Assembly: GCF_014696135.1 (NCBI RefSeq)
Contig: NZ_JACJPP010000015.1
Coordinates: forward strand, 186,001-250,000
Origin: Nodosilinea sp. FACHB-141
Lineage (GTDB): Bacteria; Cyanobacteriota; Cyanobacteriia; Phormidesmidales; Phormidesmidaceae
Length of the DNA stretch: 64,000 bases
Direction of reading: 5' to 3'
This document shows positions 43,444-51,086 of the stretch, piece after piece. Made by a program: the position numbers and the translations under genes. The notes under the pieces are model-generated. The model was not told where the DNA came from and did not search any database. It saw nothing but the letters and a program-made list of their open reading frames with translations. The stretch's first letter is position 1. Every line of letters starts with the position of its first letter.

Positions 43444-43464
43444 GGCTCTCAAATTGTTGGCCTT

Positions 43465-45210
43465 TTATTCTTCTGATTCTTCCGGTTCCCCCAGTTCACC
43501 GCTAGGCAGTTCTAGCGGTTGGAGGAGCTCATCGAGGGGGTTTATTAACTGCTGCTCCACTTCTGCACCCGCATTCACCATGAATAGGCGAAAGGGTTCG
43601 CCCTGGCTGAGGTAGCTGTCATAGCCCGATCGCAGATACAACCCATACTCAGGTCGGCGAGCCACATAGCGACCGACAAAGGCCAGGCCCAGGGCATTCA
43701 TGTAGCGATCGATCACCTCCGGCTCGGCCAAGGTGAGCCCCGGTAGGGTAGACAGCAGGTGCGACAGACCCGCATCTAACGCTGAGAAGTCAATGTGAGC
43801 CTGCCCTTCGATCAGCGCCAGGGAACGATTTTCGGTGGTGTACCACAGGAAGGTGCGAAACTGCTCAAACACGGCGGGAGTGGCGGGGTCGTGGCTGCCC
43901 GCAATCACCATCACCGGCACTTTTACTGCCGCTAGCCCCTCGGGACCAAAGATACTGCTGTTGACCGGGTTGACCAACAGCACTGAATTAACCCTGGGGT
44001 CGCGAAAGCGGTAGGTCTCCTGAGGCAGCTCTAGTGCCTGACACTGCAACAGCAGCGACGTATTTAGGTAAATGAAGTTGCGATCGCAAACTTCTTGGAG
44101 ATGGTCAAAGTTAATCTCTGCCCCGGCCACCGCCAGAGCCGTGTAACCCCCCAGCGAGTGCCCCCCTACCCCCACCTGATCGAGCTTGAGCCGCCCTTCA
44201 AACTCTGTGGGGTTGAGCCGCTCTAGCTCGTTGAGCACAAAAGTAATGTCGAGGGGGCGATCGATAAACTCCTGCACCTCAAATACGTCGCTGCTGAGGC
44301 CCGCCTGAAAGTCAGCCACCTGCTGGGCATCGCTGCCGGGGTGCTGGGGTAGCACCACCACAATGCCATGGGAAGCCAGGTGGGATGCCCACTGGTGCCG
44401 CGCCTCGGGTCTAGAGGTCAGCCCGTGGGAAAACACCACCACCGGAGCCTGGCCACGCCACTGGCGGGGGCGCACAACATCCATATAGAGCTGGCGATGG
44501 CCCCCAGGGGCCGGTCCTTGACCATCGCGCTGGGTATCGGTCAACTCAAACCGCTGAATCTGCACCCTCGCCGGGCCGGGAACGGTCAAATCGGCTAGGT
44601 TGGCATAGTCGATGGGGGGCTGCTGGGCGGCCTGGCTCACCGTGATCTGCTCTAGCTGAACAATGGAGTCGGTGGTGGCGTTGACGATGCGCTCGACGGC
44701 GCTAGCTACTGCCTGGGCGTCGTTAATACTGATCTGCATGTCGGTGGGCAACGATCGCACCACATTGATGGCCGACAGCCCCTCCGGTGAAGTCGCCGCT
44801 TGAATCAGCGCCGCCCGCAGCGATAGCTTACCGTTGCCGCCAGCCCGGGTTTTGAGGATTACCCCCACCTGGTCAAGCAGTTCCTCGCCCACGCTGGTGT
44901 AGAGAAAACGGGATAGCAGCACCCCATCCACCTCTAGCGGGCGATCGAGGTTTTGACGTAGTTGAGCCACTTCGGCCTCACTCAACCCGACCAAATTGAT
45001 GTAGAAGGCCAGGTCATCAGTGAGTTCTCCTGACTCAATCAGGGTTTCGAGAGAACTGGTGCTCACAGCTCGCTCTACCGGTCCGTAGCTAAAGAAAATT
45101 GCTTCAGCCGCCTGCACCGGCAGCCCGCTCAGCACAGTCAAGCCCAGACTTAGCCCGCTTAGAGCTAAGGTCCGAGGTCGCAGCCACCCCCCGACAGGTT
45201 GCCAGGTCAT
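43465..45210 (-). CDS. DUF1400 alpha/beta hydrolase, exported
   Basis: 581 residues, ATG 45210 with GGAG 9 nt upstream. Signal peptide ending VQAAEA, then the cyanobacterial DUF1400 region (AIFFSYGPVERAVSTSSLETLIESGEL ... FLYTSVGEELLDQVG, about 36-160). A hydrolase domain follows from about 230: APVVVFSHGLTSRPEARHQWASHLASHGIVVV, nucleophile elbow VGGHSLGGYTAL, VMVIAGSHDPATP with the acid Asp, and GQAHIDFSA with the His. This is a dienelactone hydrolase/lipase-like fold. Probably periplasmic; substrate unknown. The C-terminal acidic tail (GELGEPEESEE) is unusual. Confidence 0.85.
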   Translation of the reverse strand: MTWQPVGGWLRPRTLALSGLSLGLTVLSGLPVQAAEAIFFSYGPVERAVSTSSLETLIESGELTDDLAFYINLVGLSEAEVAQLRQNLDRPLEVDGVLLSRFLYTSVGEELLDQVGVILKTRAGGNGKLSLRAALIQAATSPEGLSAINVVRSLPTDMQISINDAQAVASAVERIVNATTDSIVQLEQITVSQAAQQPPIDYANLADLTVPGPARVQIQRFELTDTQRDGQGPAPGGHRQLYMDVVRPRQWRGQAPVVVFSHGLTSRPEARHQWASHLASHGIVVVLPQHPGSDAQQVADFQAGLSSDVFEVQEFIDRPLDITFVLNELERLNPTEFEGRLKLDQVGVGGHSLGGYTALAVAGAEINFDHLQEVCDRNFIYLNTSLLLQCQALELPQETYRFRDPRVNSVLLVNPVNSSIFGPEGLAAVKVPVMVIAGSHDPATPAVFEQFRTFLWYTTENRSLALIEGQAHIDFSALDAGLSHLLSTLPGLTLAEPEVIDRYMNALGLAFVGRYVARRPEYGLYLRSGYDSYLSQGEPFRLFMVNAGAEVEQQLINPLDELLQPLELPSGELGEPEESEE

Positions 45211-45330
45211 GCCGTCACTCCAAAAATGTTACTAAGAGCCGCCCCTGCTCAATTTTCGCTCAAGACTCTGCCGCTTCAACTCTGCCTCTGAGCGGAGTCG
45301 AGGGGGCTGACCATGCATTTATGTGCCCCA

Positions 45331-46500
45331 CTACTGCGTGCGCCAGTCCGCATCTACCGATCGCAGCCGGCGCAAAATCACCATGTTTGGCCCCACCACT
45401 GGGTTGCGGGCCACCACCACACCCTCGGGGTCGCGCAATTGCAGGGTGCCAAACTTGAGCCCCTGGGCCTGGGCATAGATGTCTTGGGCCACATCATTTT
45501 GCTGGCTCGTCAGCAAACCGTACCAGGCTTCGGCCACATTCACGCCCAGGGTATTTTCCGGTAGATTGACCTCCACCGATTGAATCAGCCCCGCCCCGTA
45601 GGAGCGGCTAATGCTGCTAACCCGGTTTTGAATGTCGGTAATTAAACTCTGCTCAGGCGTGGGCTCAACCACGGGCGCGGGAGCAGGGACAGGCTGCTCT
45701 GCGGTGGGAACGGGGGCTGCAAATAGGTCGTCAACACCAGGTTCTGCCGCCGTAATCTGAGGCAGGGGTTCTGAGGCGATAACCGGTTCGCCTCGTTTCG
45801 CACCTAGGGGGTTCCAGAGGGCCAACAGCAGCATCAGCAGGCCTAGGGCGATGGCGGTCAGCATGCTGTCTGAGAGCTTTCGCTGAAGATCGAGGGGTAG
45901 CTGCGATCGCACCCACCGCAGGCCTTTCTTCCACAGGGTTGCCCCCTCGGCCAGCAGCAGCAGCAGTTGATCAACCACGCCCAGCTCCTTCGGTTGGTAG
46001 GGAATGCCGGTATCGGCCCAGACATCTTCTGCCGGAGCCACCAGCCGGGTATTTTTGTAACCAGTGGCTCTGTTAGGCATCTGTCGCCGGTCAATGTCAG
46101 TGAGCTGGGGCTCTGGGGCCGGCACCGGCAGCGGATCTTCCAAATCTTCTAAGTCGCTGTCGGTCCAAGGGGCTGAGTCAGGTGCTGCGCGACCGTTGTT
46201 TGAGACGGGGCCGTAGGGGGCAGCTTCGGCAGCTAGTCTGGAGGCACGATTGTCCTTCGGACGCGTTTCACGATCGCCCACCACTGGTTCTGCCGAAGCA
46301 TCTTCCCCAACCCAATCTTGTCCATCTGACCCAGCAACGTCACCATCGACAGTTTCGAGGGGTAGCACCTCCCTATCCTCAGCACTGGGGTCACTGGGAA
46401 ACGCTGGCCCAGCGCCATCCCCTTGCACCGTCTGATCGGTGTTGCGCGGGGGCGGAATGGGCGGAATTTCTGAAGGAAAGTTGGGGTCTTGGGGTCTCAT
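45331..46500 (-). CDS. Single-pass membrane protein with long Pro/Asp-rich N-terminus
   Basis: 389 residues. The first 150 are low complexity, Pro/Asp/Ala-rich and probably disordered. Then comes the helical stretch QLLLLLAEGATLWKKGLRWVRSQLPLDLQRKLSDSML, one clear transmembrane helix (LTAIALGLLMLLLALWNPL, about 216-234), a Pro/Ala/Val linker, and a C-terminal globular part TDIQNRVSSISRSYGAGLIQSVEVNLPENTLGVNVAEAWYGLL. The C-terminal domain probably lies outside the cytoplasm. Family unknown to me, apparently cyanobacterial. Confidence 0.7.
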   Translation of the reverse strand: MRPQDPNFPSEIPPIPPPRNTDQTVQGDGAGPAFPSDPSAEDREVLPLETVDGDVAGSDGQDWVGEDASAEPVVGDRETRPKDNRASRLAAEAAPYGPVSNNGRAAPDSAPWTDSDLEDLEDPLPVPAPEPQLTDIDRRQMPNRATGYKNTRLVAPAEDVWADTGIPYQPKELGVVDQLLLLLAEGATLWKKGLRWVRSQLPLDLQRKLSDSMLTAIALGLLMLLLALWNPLGAKRGEPVIASEPLPQITAAEPGVDDLFAAPVPTAEQPVPAPAPVVEPTPEQSLITDIQNRVSSISRSYGAGLIQSVEVNLPENTLGVNVAEAWYGLLTSQQNDVAQDIYAQAQGLKFGTLQLRDPEGVVVARNPVVGPNMVILRRLRSVDADWRTQ

Positions 46501-46624
46501 GGGTTAGCCCACCTGGCCACGATTACCGGCATGCGTTGCGGAGGTAGCCCCAAAGGGCATATCCCTTTCAATACTGCCACGTTTCCCAGAAATCTTAGGG
46601 CAGAAATCTCTCTGGGCTAAGCAT

Positions 46625-47017
46625 TCAGCCCTGCTCGGCAAGACCTTGGTGCAAAATCAGCCGATTGCCGTCGGGGTCATAGGCATAGACCTCGCGACCG
46701 TGGGAGGCCGTCAGCACCAGGCCAGGGGACGCATAGCCCAGGTGGGTGAGACGGGCGATCGCCCCATTCAAATCCGTCACCTCTAAACACAGGCTCATTG
46801 CGCCACTGCTAGGAGCGGCAAACTGGGCTACCTGATCAGTTTTAGGCTTAAAGATCGCCAGCCTCAGCCCCGGCAGCTGAAACTCGGCATAGCGATCGCG
46901 CTGGTAAGGCCGAGCCGATTGATCAAGCAATTCGCTATAAAAACCCACCAACTGCTCAAAATTCTCGCTGGCCAAGGCCACAAAAGCACTAGTGCAACCT
47001 ATAGATGCCTCAGCCAA
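46625..47017 (-). CDS. VOC/glyoxalase-fold protein
   Basis: 130 residues. Start TTG 47017 is supported by GGAG 6 nt upstream. Two beta-alpha-beta-beta-beta halves: TSAFVALASENFEQLVGFYSELLDQSARPY with FQLPGLRLAIFKP, and GAMSLCLEVTDLNGAIARLTHLGY with GREVYAYDPDGNRLILHQ, where the final Glu position is Arg/Glu-like. VOC proteins act as dioxygenases, glyoxalases or resistance proteins; this one is not specific enough to name. Confidence 0.75.
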   Translation of the reverse strand: MAEASIGCTSAFVALASENFEQLVGFYSELLDQSARPYQRDRYAEFQLPGLRLAIFKPKTDQVAQFAAPSSGAMSLCLEVTDLNGAIARLTHLGYASPGLVLTASHGREVYAYDPDGNRLILHQGLAEQG

Positions 47018-47041
47018 AGCCCTCTCCGCCAGAATTTCCTA

Positions 47042-47108
47042 GACAACTACTGGGTCTGACATCTCCACCTACCCATCCACCCTCTACTCATCCACCCCCT
47101 TACCTTCC
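47042..47108. repeat. Pyrimidine-rich tract at a gene 3' end
   Basis: On the minus strand, the bases right after the 47109 gene stop are purine-rich (GGAAGGTAAGGGGGTGGATG). This looks like a single arm of the hairpins at 10312 and 24821. Confidence 0.5.
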
Positions 47109-48788
47109 CTAGTCCAACTCCCACTCCGACGCGTACTGCAACATCAGCGGCGGCAGGTGCAAATCCTTTGGCGTTTTGCAGCGGGCTTCAAACACACCCA
47201 AAATATCTTTCACGCTGGGTTTGCCTTTGCTGCTGCCGGTAATGCCGCTGGCAATAATAACCGCACAAGTCCCGTTACACTCCCTCTGCCAGGTATCCCA
47301 GCGCTCCAGCAGGTGGCGATCGGTGCTGCCGTTGGTTTCGTATTCGGCGAACAGGTGCAGCTCGCCATCGCCGGTTTGCAGCATGCCCAGCTCAAAGGCC
47401 TCGCCGCTAAAGGGGTCGCTGCCGGGGTTGAAGCACACGGCCTGTACGCCCTGGGCCTGCTGCAGCTGCTGGATTAGGGTCTTGGCCTTGGGCCGCGAGG
47501 TCTGAATTAGCACCACCGGCAGATCGGGGGAGTCAGCAGTGCCATTGTGGGTCCATTTGCCCTCTAGGTTCTGAAAGGCGATCGCCGCGTCATGGCGCAG
47601 ATCGTTGAGCACCTGCTGCTGAAACTGGGTGAGGATGATAATGGCCCCCTCGGGCACATAGTCGTCCCGCAGCACCGGAAAATTAACCAGGCCCTCGGGG
47701 CCGTCGTCGCCAAGGGCATCATCGGCGTCGGCAGCCAGCTCTGCGGTCACTTCGGGCAGGGTTTTAACCGTCACCTTCAATGGCGACGTACCGCCATTTT
47801 TCTCGGGATTAGGAATTTTATAGCTACTCTGGAGCGCCTTGAGGGGAGGCTTTTCAAGCTGAGCCCGGTAGCGAGTGATAAAGCGCTGAAGAGCCTCCAG
47901 CACTACTAGAAACGTGGCTCCTTCTTCGTCGGCAAGCTGGCTGCGCATGCCTTCTAGGGGGTGAATGCTGCCAAAGTCGGGCTGCACTGCCTCTGGGGCC
48001 GAGGCTAGCCAGCTCACAGGCTGGGGTATGTCGGGAAAGGGTTCGTCGTCAAACAGCTCAAAGTTGAGAAACAGACAGTCTTGCTCTAAAAAGGCTTCCT
48101 GCATCTGCTTGGGCGACTGCTGCCCCATCAGCACCCGCTGGCGAAATTGCTTGAGCGAGTCGAGGGAACGGTACATCAGCAGGCCATACTCTACGCCGCC
48201 CATGCCCAGCATTGACACGTAGAGGGTGTCGAGATCCCAGTTGTTTAGCTCAACGGCGAGCACCTGCTGCTCGTTGAGGGTATTCCAGGGGGCGAGTTCC
48301 CAGATCTCCATGGCCTTGTCGATCATGGCCTCGGCATAGCGAGGGGGCAGCTCGGCCTCGGTCATCTCGGCCGACTGCTGGAGGGCGTTGAACAGCTCGT
48401 CGATCAGGGGCAGTTCGGGGGCATAGTCAATGGCAATATCGAGCCCCTGGAGCGCCCCCCGCAGGTAAAACTGAATTTCGCGATCGCTAACCACAATCTT
48501 GTGGGGCCTTGCCGGGGCGAGGTTGCCCTGGGGCGACTCAATTGCCTGCAACAGCGTGCGCACCACCGGCTCATAGCCACAGGTGGTAGGCACAATGGTC
48601 AGCCCCCGCACCGCGCCGCGGCTGCTGTCAACCCAGAGAATGCAGTCGCTAGTTTCGGTATGGCGCTGGCGCAGACCGCCATCGTCATCCATCAAACCGC
48701 CCACCGAACGGCGATCGCCCTCCCATACGCTGGCTACACGGGGCAACCGCTTCAGGCGATCGATGGTAATGCGGTTCAATCGAGTCAT
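47109..48788 (-). CDS. DUF6930-type cyanobacterial protein
   Basis: 559 residues, soluble. The N-terminal part (about 1-130) has the DUF6930 pattern: WEGDRRSVGG, ETSDCILWVDSSRGAVRGLTIVP, KIVVSDREIQFYLRGALQGLDIAIDY. The middle is helical and acidic (PRYAEAMIDKAMEIWELAPWN; MLGMGGVEYGLLMYRSLDSLKQF). The C-terminal portion has VVLIQTSRPKAKTLIQQLQQAQGVQAVCFNPG and IIASGITGSSKGKPSVKDILGVFEARCK. Function is unknown; no catalytic motif stands out. It is divergent from the A-type Fe-S carrier gene with 340 bases between starts. Confidence 0.75.
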   Translation of the reverse strand: MTRLNRITIDRLKRLPRVASVWEGDRRSVGGLMDDDGGLRQRHTETSDCILWVDSSRGAVRGLTIVPTTCGYEPVVRTLLQAIESPQGNLAPARPHKIVVSDREIQFYLRGALQGLDIAIDYAPELPLIDELFNALQQSAEMTEAELPPRYAEAMIDKAMEIWELAPWNTLNEQQVLAVELNNWDLDTLYVSMLGMGGVEYGLLMYRSLDSLKQFRQRVLMGQQSPKQMQEAFLEQDCLFLNFELFDDEPFPDIPQPVSWLASAPEAVQPDFGSIHPLEGMRSQLADEEGATFLVVLEALQRFITRYRAQLEKPPLKALQSSYKIPNPEKNGGTSPLKVTVKTLPEVTAELAADADDALGDDGPEGLVNFPVLRDDYVPEGAIIILTQFQQQVLNDLRHDAAIAFQNLEGKWTHNGTADSPDLPVVLIQTSRPKAKTLIQQLQQAQGVQAVCFNPGSDPFSGEAFELGMLQTGDGELHLFAEYETNGSTDRHLLERWDTWQRECNGTCAVIIASGITGSSKGKPSVKDILGVFEARCKTPKDLHLPPLMLQYASEWELD

Positions 48789-49128
48789 GGGCTAACGATA
48801 ACGACAGATGGAACGGATGGTTAAGCTACCGCTGGCTTGAGCACGGCTTTGGTCAGCATAGCCAAGTTTAATCATCAACTGCCCACAGCAACTCAGCCGC
48901 GTGCCCTTCAGTGCAGTCCCCTAAGTTGAGCCACTGCACCTCATCTAGCATCCTTCCCGGGGAGGGGACGCCCGGAGCGGCTGCTATAAACTATAGAAAT
49001 TCCTGGCGGTATCAGCTAAGCCTAGACGACGAAAGTGTTAGATTTCAAAACAATTTAGGCTGCTCTGGCTGCGGTTGGGGTGACTCTGTTTATGATGGTA
49101 GAAGCTGTACTTACATCGAAAGGTTGCA
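48789..49128. other. Divergent promoter region
   Basis: 340 bases between the divergent 47109-48788 and 49129-49485 genes. A TATGAT word at 49091-49096, 32 bases before the start of the Fe-S carrier gene, could be its -10 element, without a clear -35. No gene seen. Confidence 0.35.
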
Positions 49129-49485
49129 ATGGCTCAAGCCACAGAACAAACCCGAGGCATTTTGATGTCGGAAACGGCCCTGCGGCACGTCAAGGCCCTC
49201 CAACAGTCCCAGGGCAATAAAGAACTCTGCCTGCGAGTGGGGGTGCGCCAGGGCGGCTGCTCTGGCATGTCCTACACCATGGATTTTGAAGATCCCGCCA
49301 ACATCAACGAGCACGACGAAGTCTACGACTATGAAGGCTTTCGCGTGATCTGCGACAAAAAGAGCCTGCTGTACCTCTACGGTCTCATGCTCGACTACAG
49401 CGACGCGCTGATCGGCGGCGGTTTTCAGTTCACCAACCCCAACGCCGTCCAGACCTGCGGCTGCGGTAAGTCCTTCGGGGCGTAA
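49129..49485 (+). CDS. A-type iron-sulfur carrier (SufA/IscA family)
   Basis: 118 residues. Cluster ligands Cys44 in [11 protein letters not shown] and Cys110/Cys112 in QTCGCGKSF give the C-x65-C-x-C pattern of the family; [21 protein letters not shown] is highly typical of cyanobacterial members. It binds or hands over Fe-S clusters or iron during cluster assembly, here important for photosystem I and ferredoxins. The literature uses both SufA and IscA names for cyanobacterial copies, so I give no symbol. A possible AAAGG ribosome site precedes ATG. Confidence 0.92.
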   Translation: MAQATEQTRGILMSETALRHVKALQQSQGNKELCLRVGVRQGGCSGMSYTMDFEDPANINEHDEVYDYEGFRVICDKKSLLYLYGLMLDYSDALIGGGFQFTNPNAVQTCGCGKSFGA

Positions 49486-49546
49486 GGGCACCCTACGGGG
49501 CTATATTCTGTGCTTTGCTGGATATCGCTTTAGATAGTTCATTGAC

Positions 49547-49963
49547 ATGACTCAAACCGTAGAAACCCTGTTCGATGAGGGCATCGAGCGCTACAAAAAG
49601 GGCGAAGATCCCGCTGAGCTGATTCCCGTATTTAAAGAGGTGTGCGATCGCGCCCCCAAGAGTGCTGCCGCCTGGGCCTGCTTGGCCTGGCTCTACCTGC
49701 TCACCGACAAGCCCAACGCTGGCCTCAAAGCCGCCCAAAAGGCCGTCAAGCTCAACCCTCAGGATCCCCAAGGTCGGGTGAATCTGGCGGTGGCCATGCT
49801 CGACGCGGGCAAGCCCGGCGTGCGCGAGCATGTCGAAATCGCTGGCCAAGTGATGACCGTCGCCGACGACCTGAAACAGGAAGTTATGGACAGCATTAAC
49901 GACGGTCTTATGCGCAAGCCAGACTGGAAGAGTTTGTCGCGCGTTAAGCAGTGGCTTGAGTAG
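49547..49963 (+). CDS. Small TPR protein
   Basis: 138 residues. TPR-like helices: ETLFDEGIERYKKGEDPAELIPVFKEVCDRAPKSAAAWACLAWLYLLTDKPNAGLKAAQKAVKLNPQDPQGRVNLAVAMLDAG, about two and a half units, then a helical tail. No signal peptide. It follows the Fe-S carrier by 61 bp on the same strand and may be co-transcribed; a partner role in assembly is a guess only. Confidence 0.82.
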   Translation: MTQTVETLFDEGIERYKKGEDPAELIPVFKEVCDRAPKSAAAWACLAWLYLLTDKPNAGLKAAQKAVKLNPQDPQGRVNLAVAMLDAGKPGVREHVEIAGQVMTVADDLKQEVMDSINDGLMRKPDWKSLSRVKQWLE

Positions 49964-50002
49964 TTAGGTCGATGGGTTAAGCCCTTGTTCCCCAAACCGT
50001 TG

Positions 50003-50041
50003 CGCAAGCGCGTCCCCAATCAAGTCGGGGGCGCGCTTGCG
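50003..50041. terminator. Long GC-rich stem-loop between convergent genes
   Basis: CGCAAGCGCG (50003-50012) pairs with CGCGCTTGCG (50032-50041), extended inward by CCCC/GGGG and one G-U, around a 9-nt loop. It lies between the TPR and DUF305 stops, so it is probably a shared bidirectional terminator, although T-runs are absent. Confidence 0.75.
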
Positions 50042-50043
50042 AG

Positions 50044-50697
50044 TTATTGCCCGTACCATGCCTGTCGCCACTGCGTCATCTGGTCGATTTCAGCCTGCTG
50101 AGAGGTAATGATCTCGTCGGCTAGGGTAAGCAACTCAGGCCGACTACTCTTCTCCTTCAAATCCTCCGCCATCGCTACAGCTCCCTCATGGTGAGGAATC
50201 ATCGCGTTGATAAAGCGTAGGTCGAACTCGTCATCGGCTCCGCCTAAATCCATATCCATGCGCATAGAGCTAATCATTTCCTCGCTCATCGCCATGTCGT
50301 GCTTCATTTCGGCGTGATACATTACCGGCTCGGCAGGGGCATCAGGGTACCATTCGGCCCGCCACTCCTTCATCTGAGCAATCTCCACCTGCTGGGCCGC
50401 AATGATGTTTTCTGCTAGCTGGCGAATTTCAGGCCGCTGAGAATTCTCTAAGGCCGCTTCGGCCATCACCACGGCGCCCTCGTGGTGAGGCGTCATGCCG
50501 TCGATAAAGCGAAGGTCGTAGGTGGCATCGGCCGGGCCCAGATCCATCCCGTGATCGCTGTGCACCATCTGCTCTTCAGCCCTGTCTCCAGCAGCATGAC
50601 CTTCGTGCATGGCTTCCATGTTGCTAGTGCCGCAGGAGGCTAGCGGTACTAGGGTAGCCAGGGCTAGCATCGTAGCTAAAGGCTGTCTCAATCGCAT
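50044..50697 (-). CDS. Double DUF305 lipoprotein (His/Met-rich)
   Basis: 217 residues, GGGAG 7 nt upstream of ATG. Lipobox LVPLASC at 16-22. Two copies of the DUF305 ferritin-like helical motif: DLRFIDGMTPHHEGAVVMAEAAL ... AAQQVEIAQMKEWRAEWYP and DLRFINAMIPHHEGAVAMAEDLKE ... TSQQAEIDQMTQWRQAWYG. Between them lies a Met/His-rich stretch (MYHAEMKHDMAMSEEM). DUF305 proteins are tied to metal, often copper, handling; the paired HH and Met-rich linker support this. Periplasmic by lipidation. Confidence 0.85.
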   Translation of the reverse strand: MRLRQPLATMLALATLVPLASCGTSNMEAMHEGHAAGDRAEEQMVHSDHGMDLGPADATYDLRFIDGMTPHHEGAVVMAEAALENSQRPEIRQLAENIIAAQQVEIAQMKEWRAEWYPDAPAEPVMYHAEMKHDMAMSEEMISSMRMDMDLGGADDEFDLRFINAMIPHHEGAVAMAEDLKEKSSRPELLTLADEIITSQQAEIDQMTQWRQAWYGQ

Positions 50698-51086
50698 AGT
50701 TCGTCTCCCAAATGCCTTGATGTTTCAAGCCTACACATTCCAGCCCGCTGTAGAGTCAAGGGCTGAGTGAGCAAGATGTATTTCCTTGTCCAGCATTTAA
50801 TTAATATTTTGTTACGAAATTGAGAGGAGTGATCCCGCCGTACTGTAAATTTTGTTAACAAAGCCCAGACTGGTTTATTTCAAATTGTGTCACCTAAACG
50901 CTCGAATCCTTATCTGGCAAGGTTTTCTGATACAAACATGAAAGACATCATTGATTTTGCTTTCGTTACGAAATATTTCCTACACAAGCCCCAGAGTCTG
51001 CCGGCAGTCTGCCCTGCTCACTGCTGCTGATTCTGCGCCCGCAGCCTTCTCATCTCTAGACTTAGCCGCGAAAGGAGTTTTACTGC
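50698..51086. promoter_or_regulatory. chlH upstream region with repeated GTTACGAAAT
   Basis: 389 bases between divergent genes, AT-rich. The decamer GTTACGAAAT occurs at 50811-50820 and again at 50965-50974, both in plus orientation. The chlH ribosome site AAAGGAG is at 51072-51077. Whether the decamers are operators is not known. Confidence 0.4.

Noticed and set aside
43123-43452. 109-codon minus frame opposite the terminator
   Set aside because: It runs through a strong intrinsic terminator and ends in non-conserved sequence; treated as chance.
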